DNA of 64,000 nucleotides from Buxus sempervirens (GCA_947561395.2 OX387194.1:22554048-22618047); one strand, 5' to 3'; positions 23,177 through 34,089 are shown, counted from the stretch's first letter. The notes: generated by a model from the sequence alone, not told the origin. Numbers and translations are program-made.

Positions 23177-24757
23177 AGTTTGATAGGCACATCCTTGTTC
23201 GATTCGATAATATGCATAGTCAAAACAAGATTCTTCGATTGACTTAGTTGGAAAAATTATGTCTCCGTGTCATAGAGGAGATTGAATCCAAGTTGGATTG
23301 GATTGTACTAATCTCTGTAAAAAATTTATCAAAAATATGATTTCTTTATATTGGTTTCTAAATCTATTGAATTTAAAGGAATTTCGTTTACATATGCTCG
23401 AGTACAGCTATGTGCAGTTTGTTAAACAATATTGTTATTTGCATTTTTGGTCTAACGGGCCAGAGAACCACTTAATTAAATGGTCTTAAGATTCCAAGGT
23501 GGTCAAGATCTACTAACATTTGTGCGTCAGATGCCCGATTTATTCTATAATAGGAATTGATACTTTGTTAACAACATTAGCGTACAACTTTAATGGGAAT
23601 GCTATGTGCAATAGAAATCTAAAGTGCAAATATTAAATAGATAATAGACAATCACAGGACACGACAACGATTGCAGTTTCTTGTTGAGTAAGATATGAGC
23701 TTGAAGTTAAACAATTTCAAAAGCAAAAGAGAGGAGAGGCGTTGACCGGCGGTGCTCAGATCTCTCTTGAAGGCAATAGCATCCAAGCTATAAGAGAGGA
23801 CAGGCGTCGAATGTAGAAAAATCTCCTTTCTTCTTGTTTGAAGCTCGTTCAGGAAGACGAATCGATAAATGCATGCATGGTCAAGTAATGTTGTCATTTA
23901 CTTCTACATCCTTCATTAGGTAATGTTCCATACACAGTTGTGCATCGTTCATCAAGAAATGGTTTATCCTCGGACAAGTAATAGTGTATCCTTTGTCAGG
24001 AAAATAGTGCATCCTTGGACAAGTAACCGTGCATCCTTTGTTAAGAAATGTTGCATCCTTTGTAAAACAATTGGTGCCTTTTTATGACATTAGTTGGTGC
24101 ATCTTTGCCTCAATTGGTTCACTTATTATTAAATCACGTTATAGGTTGCTATCTTTAAAATTCTCTCATGTGCGTAATGCCATTATTTTATTAGACTAAA
24201 TTACTCGTGATCCATATTTTTTTGGGTATGGTATTCTCTCAACTAATCACTAAGCATCGTATATATTGGACGTTGGAAGTGGGACCTTTTGTTTCACTAA
24301 CCCATTTCTCTCAGATCTTCCATCAGTCTCTTATATCAGTCTCCAATAAGATTGATACACATGCCCTTAAATTGGTTTAGGAATTTAAAGTGCAAGGTAA
24401 AGCTTGCCAATTCAAGGGTTATGTGTATCAATTTCATCGGAGACTGCACAAGGAGAGGATGGAAGATTTTAGAGGAATTGGTCTATTGTTGCACTAGATG
24501 TATATTCACACTGGTCACCGTGAATGCCGCACGTGAAGGAACATGCTGACTCCACAAGACTGTTCGGTCTTTGAGCCAAAAAAAAAAGGAGGGGGAACCC
24601 ATTTCATCTCTATTCCATCTCTCTATCTTGACTAAAAACAGGGAGGCAAAATTAGATAACAGGCGTACTTTTTGGAAGTTTTTACACGTCGTTAATACTT
24701 TATAAATTGTTGCTGACGAAGTTGTACTTTTTTAAAAGTTTTACATTTAAGTGTTAG
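23177..24757. other. Unassigned sequence with short direct repeats and one A-tail
   Basis: No LTR landmarks and no convincing ORF. At about 23935-24090 a phrase of the form GTGCATCCTTTGTTAAGAAAT / GGACAAGTAAT recurs five or six times with variation (roughly 20-25 bp units). At 24580-24590 a run of A follows GGTCTTTGAGCC, which resembles the 3' tail of a LINE or SINE, but I cannot identify the element. The 23652-23897 minus frame and 24352-24549 plus frame show no domain. Confidence 0.4.
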
Positions 24758-25678
24758 AACACTATTCCAACACTTAAATGGACTCTTCTACACTTAAGTG
24801 ATCGTAGGCGATCGGTTGCCTTACCCTACAGTTGTCTGATATCTAGGCTCATTGCCGCTTCCCCAGCTCAGTATCCTAGTTTCACTACCTTGACTCCTAG
24901 CCAGCTCATTTGTAGAGTCACCACGAGTATCACTCGGGCTAGGAGGACTTTTGATACTGCTGCTGCTGAGCCTCGCCCCCCTGTTCCTTCGACTTCCATT
25001 TCTGCTCCGGTTGTTGCTCCCCCTTCATCTGATATTCCATCTTTTTCCTCGCTGCCCCCTTCCACGGATATTCCATCTTCTTCTTCTCTGCCCCCTTCCA
25101 CGGATATTCCATCTTCTTCTTCTCCTCCCCCTTCCTCTTCTTCTCTTCCTCCTTCCACCCGTATTCCATTTTCTGCTTATTTCCCCCCTTTTACTAACTT
25201 CCCATCTTCTTCTATTCCCACTTCTTCTGATGCTCCCCCTGCTCCTTCTTCTGATCCTCCTCCATCTACTGTTGCGGGTCTTTCTGCTCTCGTTTCTACA
25301 TTGACAGGTGAGGTGAGGACATTGCAAGAAGTAGTGAGAGCGATGGGCTTTCACATGATCCACACAGTGCGGCACATGGGTGAAATGTTGAGGGCTCAGG
25401 TGGCGATACAGGAGACCCAGGAGGAAATTCAACGACACCAGGTGTCGATGGGATGGTCGATATCGACTCTACGGGGCCATGTACAGTTTATGCATGCCAC
25501 CCACCGCCGATTCCTGCAATGTTTCCTGGACGACGATGTGTCCAGTTTTGAGGCTACTGCGAATGATGATTCTGGCCATAGGGGACCTAGAGGAGATGAT
25601 GATGGTGGAGCTGGAGGGGACGGTGATGGAGCTAGTGCAACTGGGGCTGAAGATGGTGACGCTGATGCAGGAGTGTAG
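24758..25678 (+). pseudogene. Transposon-type ORF (Transposase_32-like C-terminus), broken by LTR
   Basis: Open from about 24758. The N-terminal segment LLHLSDRRRSVALPYSCLISRL resembles the end of the 'putative plant transposon protein' domain (Transposase_32), where an LPxxxLIxxL motif is typical; this is a family-level guess. It is followed by a Pro/Ser-rich repeat (PSSDIPSFSSLPPSTDIP repeated, 25020-25260), a probable coiled coil (EVRTLQEVV... to EEIQRHQVS) and a Gly/Asp-rich acidic tail. The family 3 LTR is inserted in the tail with TSD AGGAG. Past the LTR (28548-28591) the same frame continues for about 13 codons to a TGA. No start codon is identified; upstream is truncated. Confidence 0.55.
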
Positions 25679-25773
25679 ACACCCCAAATTGCACAGTAAA
25701 AATGATGAATAATTGGCAAAAATCATTCTTTCCTTTGAAACCAACACAAAATTTGAGAAAGAAGCATTTTTTT

Positions 25774-25921
25774 CTTGTATCCGACAACTCAGGTCGGATA
25801 CAAGCATATCCTTTCATATCCGACAGAAGTTGTCGGATATAAGCAGATGTTAATGTATCCGACGACATATGTCAGATATATATAGGTGCTCTTGTATCCG
25901 ACCTGAGATGTCGGATACAAG
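25774..25921 (+). repeat. Hairpin array in family 3 LTR U3, stem word GTATCCGAC
   Basis: Four inverted repeats, each with a 7-nt loop: 25774-25804 and 25891-25921 are perfect 12-bp stems (CTTGTATCCGAC / GTCGGATACAAG) with loops AACTCAG and CTGAGAT; about 25816-25840 and 25855-25881 have 8-9 bp stems. Three of the four keep CCG-N11-CGG exactly. The loops of the first and last hairpins are reverse complements of each other (CTGAGTT vs CTGAGAT, one mismatch). Confidence 0.92.
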
Positions 25922-26084
25922 CTTTTTGCTTAAAATTAGGGTTTTCCGAGAGTTTTCACTTTTTACCATCATATCCTTCATTAAAGGAGTGGAAATCTCG
26001 GAAATAGCCTTAGGGTTAAGGTTGGTGGGCTCTAGACATTATTTTGTGTGTACCATCATGCAAACCCTAACCCTAGCCTTTGCC

Positions 26085-26092
26085 TATAAATA
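26085..26092 (+). promoter_or_regulatory. TATA box, first family 3 LTR copy
   Basis: TATAAATA followed by GGAGG. The same TATAAATAGGAGG occurs at 30944 in the E2 LTR, and TATAAATAGAGG at 26858 in the second copy. About 160 bases separate it from the hairpin array. Confidence 0.7.
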
Positions 26093-26447
26093 GGAGGCTC
26101 CTCCTTAAGCAAATGGCCAAGAAGTTGGAGATTGAAGAGCCTCGAGTGAAGAAGGGAACCGCTGCCGCACTGCTTCCAGAAACCCAGGTAAGCCTAAAAC
26201 CCCTCTTTATTTTTCTGTTCTTACATTCTAGGATTAGCTCTTTCTTCTACCTTTCTGTAGAATAAGGCCTACTCTTTGTGTATGCAACCCTTTCCTCTAC
26301 TCAGTACCTCAAGACTCCCCCTAGCTGTAAAACGTGAAGGCGGGATCTAGGGGAAACGAGACCGAGGATTGATCCTTAGTGTTAGAACCTTGTTGAAAAG
26401 CCTTTTGATTCTATGAAAACCGTTTCATACTCAAAGTACCCCAAGAC

Positions 26448-28542
26448 TGTAGACACCCCAAATTGCACTGCCAAATGAGAAAATAATGAAAACATATAAT
26501 TAGAGCTTAAAACAGGTCAAAAATGCAAAAAAAAACTGACAAAACTGGCTTTGCCGGTATTTCATTCACGGGCCGGTCGCTCCCGAAATCAATCTACGGT
26601 CAGGCGCGCCCGTAGTAATGATACGGTCACCATTGGACCGTAGTGCATTTACGGTCACTAAAGACACGTGGGAGTTTTGTCCTTCTCTCGATTTCCAAGC
26701 TTTATCTTTAGTCCAATATATCTTTAAATGAGCGAATTGCGTATTTTATTCGCTGAAGCCACCTTGGTTGGCTATGGATGGGCATTATCTCCAATTTTCA
26801 CTCTATCCTGAGGATCAGGATATATCCTTCTGGACCAGCCTTGCCCCTATGCTTGCCTATAAATAGAGGTGAGATTCTCAGGCTGAGGGACACGAAAATT
26901 TGAAGTTCAAGGAAGTCCAAGGAACTCCAAGAGAAGAGAAGAACTCCTGCTGCCTGCCTGCTCAATCCAGGTAAGTCCCCTATCCCTTTTTATTTTCTGT
27001 CTTCAATTCTAGATGTAATAGGATCATCTCTATTGATGTAGAATAAGGCCATATCTGTTTTTGTATTCCTAAACTTGTCTCTAAGTACCTCAAGAGTCTC
27101 TCTAGCCGTAAAACGTGAAGAGAGAACTAGGGGAAAGGGGAACAGGTGGATCCCTAGAATAGAACCCCATATCTGTTTTTTCATAGAATAAGGCCTGTGA
27201 TTGTGTTTGTATACCCAAACCTATCTCTAAGTACCTCAAGAGTCTCTCTAGCCGTAAAACGTGAAGAGAGAACTAGGGGAAAGGGGAACAGGTGGATCCG
27301 TAGGGTAGACCCCCATGTGCTCAAATCTGGGAGATGTGGCTATTTTGAATATCCTGATCATGTTTAATAATGAATATGAATGAATAACATGAATCTATGA
27401 TGTTTATAGCATGAGATCCCCACTTTTTTCCAAAATTTGGATTTTTGCCACTTTTGCACCTCCAGCACTGTTTTCGTGATTTTTGTGGTTTTAGGCTAGG
27501 ATCCTGGATTTATCATGATCAATATGGTAGATCTGGATCCAGAAGCCTGAAAATAAATTCTAGGGTTTCATGATGTGGTTTTTAAATTGTTTTTCATTAT
27601 TGAGAGAAGACCCTACGGTCTAAATTCTCCCCTTTTGGTGTTTTTCATCAACGTGGGTATTTTTGGTTTTGATTTTCAGATTTAATGTGAAATTTGGGCT
27701 TTATCTATGTCCTGGACTATTCAAGTTCAATTTTGAAATATTTTATAAAAATCATATTTTTCTAGATTTCTAGAATTTAGCTTGAAGCCAGATTTTTGGA
27801 TTTTTCACTTTAAATTGATTTTATTTGATTTTATCTTAATTTTATTTTGATCATGAAACCCTAGGAATGGTATGATCATATTTGAAAGTTCTGGATCAAT
27901 CAGACTGTTCGTATGAAAAAACCATACAATTTTGCTTTTTTGTGATTTTTCCAGATTTTTATAGCAAGCTTTTTCCTTTATTTTAACATGAACAATACCT
28001 GGCAACCACCTTGTGTGGATGAATAGGGGTGCCTAACACCCTCCCCTGTTCATAACCTAATCACCTTACCCATCTCTGGTTGTTTTTTTAGGAGGGTTAT
28101 TTTTACCCTAAAATTGCCTTTTGTGCTTATTTAATATTTTGGTGTCCATTCACACCTAAATTGAATGGTGGCAACTCTTTGGTGTCCATTCATGGGATTC
28201 CTCATGTGGAAATATCATACATTGGTTTAATCCTTTTTCAATGTTTTTGATTATTTTAGCAAGCTTTCTTATTTTTTAGCATGAACAACACTTGGCAACC
28301 ACCTTGTGTGGGTGAGTGGGGGTGCCTAACACCTTCCCCCATTCATAATCTAATCCCCTTACCCATCTCTGGATTTTATTTTCAAGTAGAGTTATTTTTA
28401 CTCTAGTATTTGCCCTTTTGCTTATTTTGAATATTTCGGTGTCCATTCACACCCTAAAATTTGATGGTGGCGACTCTCCCATTTTCGTTGAGCCCGTGTG
28501 ATGACGGAGGGAATCATCTCGGTGATTTTTCCATGTCTCACA
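26448..28542 (+). mobile_element. Family 3 LTR, full-length second copy
   Basis: 2095 bp. U3 holds ACGGTC words (26590-26655), including TACGGTC-ACCATTG-GACCGTA at about 26621-26641. TATA at 26858-26865. The leader ends at a CCAGGTAAGT splice-donor-like site near 26968. Two internal tandem duplications occur: a ~145 bp block (about 27040-27180 and 27185-27305, GTACCTCAAGAGTCTCTC) and a ~300 bp block in U5 (27960-28257 and 28258-28542). Only the second U5 copy keeps TGGCGACTC intact (28468); the first reads TGGCAACTC. Confidence 0.85.
26858..26865 (+). promoter_or_regulatory. TATA box, second family 3 LTR copy
   Basis: TATAAATA in GCCTATAAATAGAGG, at the position equivalent to 26085 and 30944. 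Confidence 0.7.
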
Positions 28543-28547
28543 AGGAG

Positions 28548-29043
28548 AGAGCACTAGTGATGGAGGGGACGATGCAGGACCGTCTGGCTGACTTCTTATT
28601 TCTTTGACTCTTTGTATTTTACCCTTATTGTGGCGAGTTACTATCTTTTATCTTTATTTCTAGTACATCTGTACTCCAACCCTTGTACTTGGGCTTCACA
28701 TATATATATTACAGATCCTTTTGTTCACTAACTGTTTATCTCTAATTTCTTCTTATTGTCTCGATGTGGAAGTTTAATTGCTTTTATCTGTAATTTAACA
28801 CTGCAAATTTAATCTAACCGATTTACAGTATAATATTCGCCATCAATACAGGTAATTATCTTAATGCCTTACATCGCATATACAACCATACCCTATTAAC
28901 TATCGTAAATAAAATCAATCAGATCCGTAGGATGAATACTTTCAACCTATTTTTCCTACTCATTGGATTTCTACCTAGCGAGCACACCATTTTCCCAAGG
29001 TCATCCTAGAGTTTCCTAGTCCTATGTCATGTTTCCTTTTATA
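28548..29043. other. Downstream flank of broken ORF, no gene seen
   Basis: After the frame closes at 28591 the sequence is AT-rich with no ORF or repeat I can name. At 29044 it reaches a reversed PBS next to a family 1 LTR, so all or part of this stretch may be the internal region of that minus-strand retroelement. Confidence 0.4.
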
Positions 29044-29055
29044 CCTCTGATACCA
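29044..29055 (-). promoter_or_regulatory. Initiator tRNA-Met primer binding site of family 1 element
   Basis: Read on the minus strand, 29055-29044 is TGGTATCAGAGG, matching the complement of the initiator tRNA-Met 3' end (TGGTATCAGAGC is the common plant PBS) with one change at the last base. It sits two bases past the LTR 3' end GGGCGTTACA. It shows that family 1 is a true LTR retrotransposon family read on the minus strand and primed by tRNA-iMet. Confidence 0.85.
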
Positions 29056-29057
29056 TC

Positions 29058-30940
29058 TGTAACGCCCCGAATCTGAGTTACGTAGTTAAACCATAACACG
29101 TCTCCAGAGGTTAGCATGTAACACAGGACCGCAATATTAGAGTGAAGGAAAAGCATGAATATAACAATAACTATAAAACAAAGTGCACTAAAAATAATCC
29201 CAAACTGAAATAAACTCACATGACCAAGTAACTACCTGCAAATATCGAGCTCTCCGAGAGTATCTACGATAACACGTCTAATCCGAGTAATCCAATAGAA
29301 TCCCAATAATCCAGGTGATATAAAATGCAGAAATCCATCATGTAAATCAAACAATACCGTCGGTATCAAATCGTGCATATAGCCGTAAAGTCACGTATAA
29401 CCCAAATATAAAACGAATCTAGTACCAATCTCATGTCAAACTCGATGAGGGAACCACGTCGGGTCTATGTACCTCATCCCAACACAACACTCGATGAGGG
29501 AGTCACACGGCCTATGTTACCTCATCCCAACACAACACTCGATGAGGGAGCCACACGGCCTATGTTACCTCATCCCAACACAACACTCGATGATATCTCA
29601 GTAAATATTCCAACCCAAAGCACATGTCTAACTAATAGAAAAAAAAATCCATTTACTCACACCAAGATAACTTTACAAATACAGTTCAGAACTGTAAATC
29701 AAGTAAAACCAGGTTAAATAATTTCTAAATCAAGAACAAGTGTAGAACATAAGAGAAAACTAATTCATTAACCCCTAGTGTCAGGAACAGTAAAATAACC
29801 TACCGATAGCCCTTCAAAATTTACTTCGGAACTCCTAAGATTTACCAATAATTCGACTTAATAATCTCCGGGTGTTTTGAACAGATAAAAGTAATTCTAA
29901 GATCCTAATCAAGTCATTTGCTAAGAGATTGAAACCCCAAAATATCAAAATCTGGCTTTATTTGGTCAGACACACCTTTCGGCAAATTTTTAGTGGGTGC
30001 GCTGACCTCTGGTGCTTGGCGCGAGGTCAGCCGCAACTCGGCGATAACCCCAATTAACACTCACGCTCACTAAAACTCTTGGCGCTAGATGAGCGCCAAC
30101 TCGGCAATAAACAAAACCATATCTTGCGCTAACTAAAACCCTTGGCGCGAGATGAGCGCGAACTCAGCGAGAACAAAAACCATATCTCGCGCTAACTCTA
30201 CCACTTGGTGCTAGGTAGGTGCCAAGTCAGTGGACACCACCTTCAACTCGCGACTCTTTGTAACTCCCAGAACTCCATGACTGTCCCATTTTCTCACCTC
30301 TATAGCAACTTTCTACACTCCTGCCATCTTCCAAAGACTATTAGACACGATTCGAAATTAATCTAACAACCTGTATTTTTCGCCTCTAAAATTATTCCAA
30401 AAACATAGACGAATAGTTATTTCTCCGAGATCATGCATACGGCTAAATCAAATCGACAAAACCCAAAAACATTTGATTAAAACGATGCTACTCACCGAAT
30501 AGAGGATTTCCTTCTAGCTTCCAACCCTTTTGATAGACTCCTCCGAAGATCAAAGCTTATCGGCCAACGCCCTCAGGTACTAGGTAGCAGCCAATCTAAA
30601 TACATGGCCTCTGATTTCTTTTTCCCTCTACCTGAAATTTTAACCTAATAATCTATTTATATGCCTCAAAACCCTCTTCCCTTAACCTAATGGATTTATT
30701 ACTCACCTTAACTTAACCATAGAAATCTCATATTTACCCTTCCCTAAAGTTGAGGATAACATAAAATATTTGTTTATTAAATTTCTAATCACTACAAATT
30801 TTAAATTTTGTACTCACTTACTTAATAGAATTCTACTTATTTCTTTGCCACCTAATGGCCGAAATCTCCACACAATTTATTTAATTAAATCTACTAATTA
30901 ATCCTTTAATTAAATTCCTACTAAAAATTTGGGTTTTACA
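29058..30940 (-). mobile_element. Family 1 LTR with adjacent PBS (5' LTR)
   Basis: Plus-strand start TGTAACGCCCCG, end GGGTTTTACA. 1883 bp. Minus-strand TATA box at 30653-30662. No TSD is shared between its flanks (CCATC, GCTTA), consistent with its being one LTR of a longer element rather than a solo LTR. Cassettes: three GATGAGGGAGYCAC units of about 56 bp at 29437-29590, and GGCGCGAG/GAGCGCCAACTCGGC words at 30000-30235. It cuts off the 5' end of the E2 LTR at 30941. Confidence 0.87.
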
Positions 30941-32237
30941 GCTTATAAATAGGAGGCCTCTCCTCAAGCAAAAGACAAAGAAAAATTAGTGTGAAATTGC
31001 TGTGGAATTGTGGCTAAGAATTGCAGAGAAGAGAACTCCAAGTGAAGAAGAGAACCCCTGCCTCTTTGCTTTCTCAAGTCCAGGTAAGCTTCTCAACCTT
31101 CTCTATTTTCTAGTTTTAATTTATAGGATAGTTCTAATCTTCTCCCTTTCTGTAGTATAAGGCCTATGTGTGATTTTAACCCTAAACGTTAATCCAAGTA
31201 CCTCGAGTATCTTCTCTAGTCGTAAAACGTGAAGAGAGTTCTAGGGAAAGGAGGACAGGAATGGACCCGTAGGGCAGACCCCCATATGCTGTAATCTTAG
31301 AAATATGTAGATATAATATTTTGTTTAGGTTGTGTGATGATTTGGTGATGAAATGTGGAGGAATACTATAGATCTATGCTATTCATAGCATTAGATCAAA
31401 TTTTCTTCATATATTCTGATTTTTTACATTGTTTTCACCCTTTTTTATGTTTTTGATGTTTTTAATCGTTTAGGCTAAGATCTTGGATCTGCCATTGTCA
31501 ATATGGTAGATCTGGATTCAAAAGCCTTCCAGTAATCTCTATGGTTTCATGAGTTGGTTTTTGAGTCATTTTTCATTCTTAAGAGAAGACCCTACGGTCT
31601 CAGTTCTCCCCTTTTGATGTTTTTCATCAACGTGGGTATTTTTGGTTTTGATTTTTTTATCTAATGAGAAATATGGGCTATATCTATGTCCTGGATTGTT
31701 CAGATTTGATTCTTCAATATTTTGTAAAAATAATATTTTTCTATTTATTCCTCGATTTTAAGGATTTAACTTAAAGCCAAATTTTTTAAGTTTTTACTTT
31801 AGATTTGTTTTCTTTATCTTGATTTCAATTAATCGTGAAGCCTAAGAAATGGCTCTTATTTTCATAAGAAGGATCCAGAATTAATTGGATCATTAACATG
31901 GAAAAAAGCCATACATTCTTATTTTTTTTTTTACTTTTGTTTTGATGTCTATTTAGCAAGCCTTTTCCAAAACATGAGCAATACTTGGCAACCACCTTGT
32001 GTGGATGAATGAGGGTGCCTAATACCTTCCCCTGTTCATAACCTAATCTCCTTACCCATCTCTGGTTTACTTTTTTCTTTTAGAGTTATTTTTACTCTAA
32101 TATGTTTTCTTTAATTATTTCTTCTATTTGGTTATTTTGGTGTCCATTCACACCTAAAAGGTATGGTGGCGACTCCTCCCTTTTATGAAGCCCGTGTGAT
32201 GATAGGAAGTCACTAGATTGATTTTCCATGTCTCACA
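30941..32237 (+). mobile_element. E2 5' LTR (family 3), 5'-truncated
   Basis: Begins just before TATAAATAGGAGG (TATA at 30944-30951), so U3 is lost. It has a CCAGGTAAGC splice-donor-like site near 31081, the GTACCTCGAGTATCTTCTC block near 31198, and ends CCATGTCTCACA. TGGCGACTCC at 32167-32176 lies 73 bases before the true PBS. Confidence 0.88.
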
Positions 32238-32239
32238 AC

Positions 32240-32257
32240 TGGCGACTCCGCTGCGGG
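32240..32257 (+). promoter_or_regulatory. Primer binding site of E2 (tRNA-Arg type)
   Basis: TGGCGACTCCGCTGCGGG, two bases after the LTR end. TGGCGACTC PBSs are used by Tat/Ogre elements and fit a tRNA-Arg 3' end; the tRNA assignment is from knowledge of the lineage, not tested here. Confidence 0.82.
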
Positions 32258-33570
32258 TACTTGTGGATTTAAGCCATGTTTTGTATTTGTTCATGTTTGG
32301 TTTTTTATTTGGAATGCTTGCTATGTTTTATGTCTTTATTGAGTATGCTTGATGTGCCTTAAAATATGATTTATTGGTTAAAAGCTCATGGGGGTAGAAA
32401 CATGTTTAAATTTGATTTTTAGAATTGTTTCTAGAAGCATGTTTAGGGGAAGCCTATCTTGTAACATGATTTTGCCATATTTTGTAATAGCATGCTTTAA
32501 TTTGGGTTTTTGATAATATGTTTTGAGCTTGAAAATTATGAGCATGAAATCTGAGAATTGAATGGATAGTTTTGGGGTTTTTCAAGCATGTTTTGCATGA
32601 TTAATTATTTTTGTACAATATGATAACATGCTTGTGTGATATTGTTGGGTATATAATAGTCATAAGCATATTTGGGTGTTTTGGTATCTTGTTTGCTTGT
32701 GTTTATTTATTTCCAATATGATTCCATATCTGCCTTGGTTTGTAAATAAAATGCGCTTGGATACGAAAAAGAGTGGCAAGGGGCTAGGACGTTGTGAATA
32801 TGTCCTTATATTTCAAATGCACTTGAGCACTTTAAATCTTTTACATAGCCTACCCATTACCTATAGGAAGTTGAACCCGAATGTGTGTAGCTTGCCGCAA
32901 CGAGGTCGTTACTTCGGAAAGTGAAAGTGAAAACATTCACCTTAGAACTTTGGGCTAATGATGTGATAACACTGAGGATCTTTGATTCTGGGCATCACTA
33001 GGCTTGAGATCTAAGTTGCCATTAAGCCAAAACCCAAAGCCCATACGCTTGAAGGTGGAGATACAGGTTTTTTGAGCTAAAGTAAACAATTACAATGGGG
33101 AAATGGGTTTGTAATTGAGGGAAGGCCGGTTGCATGGGTCACAAGGCCAAGGTATGATATGAATGCCATATGGAAGGTAAACGCAAGGTAACAAGGTGAT
33201 ATCATGGTTTTTTTTTTTAGAATTATCTTCATATCATGTAAGGTAAGTACCATGGTGTCCAGGTGTTTGGGGTGGAATTTTTCCCAAAGAGGCTTGTATC
33301 CTAAGTTTGGTGTAGCCTATAGGAAAGGTTTTATAAACTCTGTTCAAAAGTCATCCTATCCAAATGTCCATGTTGGAGGCAACCAAAAGTCCAAAATCCA
33401 TAAATATGGTGTCCAATTTCGGAGGGAACGTATGCCCTCATTTTTTTGAAAATATAGTGTCAAAGTCCACTCTGGGATAGTTTAGAAGCGTGTCAATGGT
33501 GAACTACATGTTTGGATGTGCAATCAAAATCATTAAAATCACTTGAAAAACAAAAACAATGAAATTCCGT

Positions 33571-33715
33571 CCGTAAACCGCATTTCATTTGTGGACATGG
33601 CATGTCCGCATTTAATTTGCGGACATAGGCCGTCCGCATTTTATTTACGGACATAGCCTGACCGCATTTTAAATGCGGACAATGCTAGTCCGCACTATAT
33701 ATGCGGTTTTACGGA
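33571..33715 (+). repeat. Hairpin array in E2 leader, stem word GTCCGCA
   Basis: Five consecutive inverted repeats with 7-nt loops, roughly every 29 bases. The best is TGTCCGCA, loop TTTAATT, TGCGGACA (about 33604-33626). Four of five keep CCG-N11-CGG. Its architecture equals the U3 arrays of families 2 and 3, but no TATA box follows. Confidence 0.85.
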
Positions 33716-34089
33716 TTTAGTTGCTATTTCAGCAACTTTTGCCAACAAACTTGGTTCTTTTAGCCTCTTAAGTAATACAAAAAGATGATAAACACTTCAA
33801 TAAGAGTAAAGAGCATCCAAATTCTAATAAGTTCACTCAAATCAAAGGGTTAAGCATTTTTATAAAAATTTTACCTAAGTTGAACAGGTAACTTAACTCA
33901 AAGAGTGGAAGTGACAAAGGAAAATATGTTTGAATCAAAATAGAACCTCAAATCACATCAATATTGCAAAACATATTCTTGAATTGCAATCTAATGGAAA
34001 AATGAGGAAAAAGAATTTCGAACCATTTTAAAATCTCCAAAGTTTGATAAAAACAATTCAATTTAAAAATCTGTTCTTAAATAGGAAAT

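Larger units (their letters stand above)
25674..28542 (+). mobile_element. Composite family 3 LTR insertion, TSD AGGAG
   Basis: Flanked by AGGAG at 25669-25673 and 28543-28547. It contains two LTR 5' ends: TGTAGACACCCC at 25674 and again at 26448, but only one 3' end (CCATGTCTCACA, 28531-28542). The first part (25674-26447) is a 5' half with its own TATA box; the second (26448-28542) is a whole LTR. No PBS follows the right end, so it is solo-type. Confidence 0.9.

Noticed and set aside
24352..24590. Small gene or SINE ending in an A tail
   Set aside because: No internal promoter boxes or domain recognised; only the short A run supports it.
24868..25438. Gly/Glu- and Arg-rich minus-strand ORFs
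   Set aside because: Shadows of the Pro/Ser repeat region of the plus-strand transposon-type ORF.
23176..29057. Pairing of the 23176 LTR end with the 29058 LTR as one full-length element
   Set aside because: The 5' ends of the two LTRs belong to different subfamilies and no polypurine tract borders 23177.
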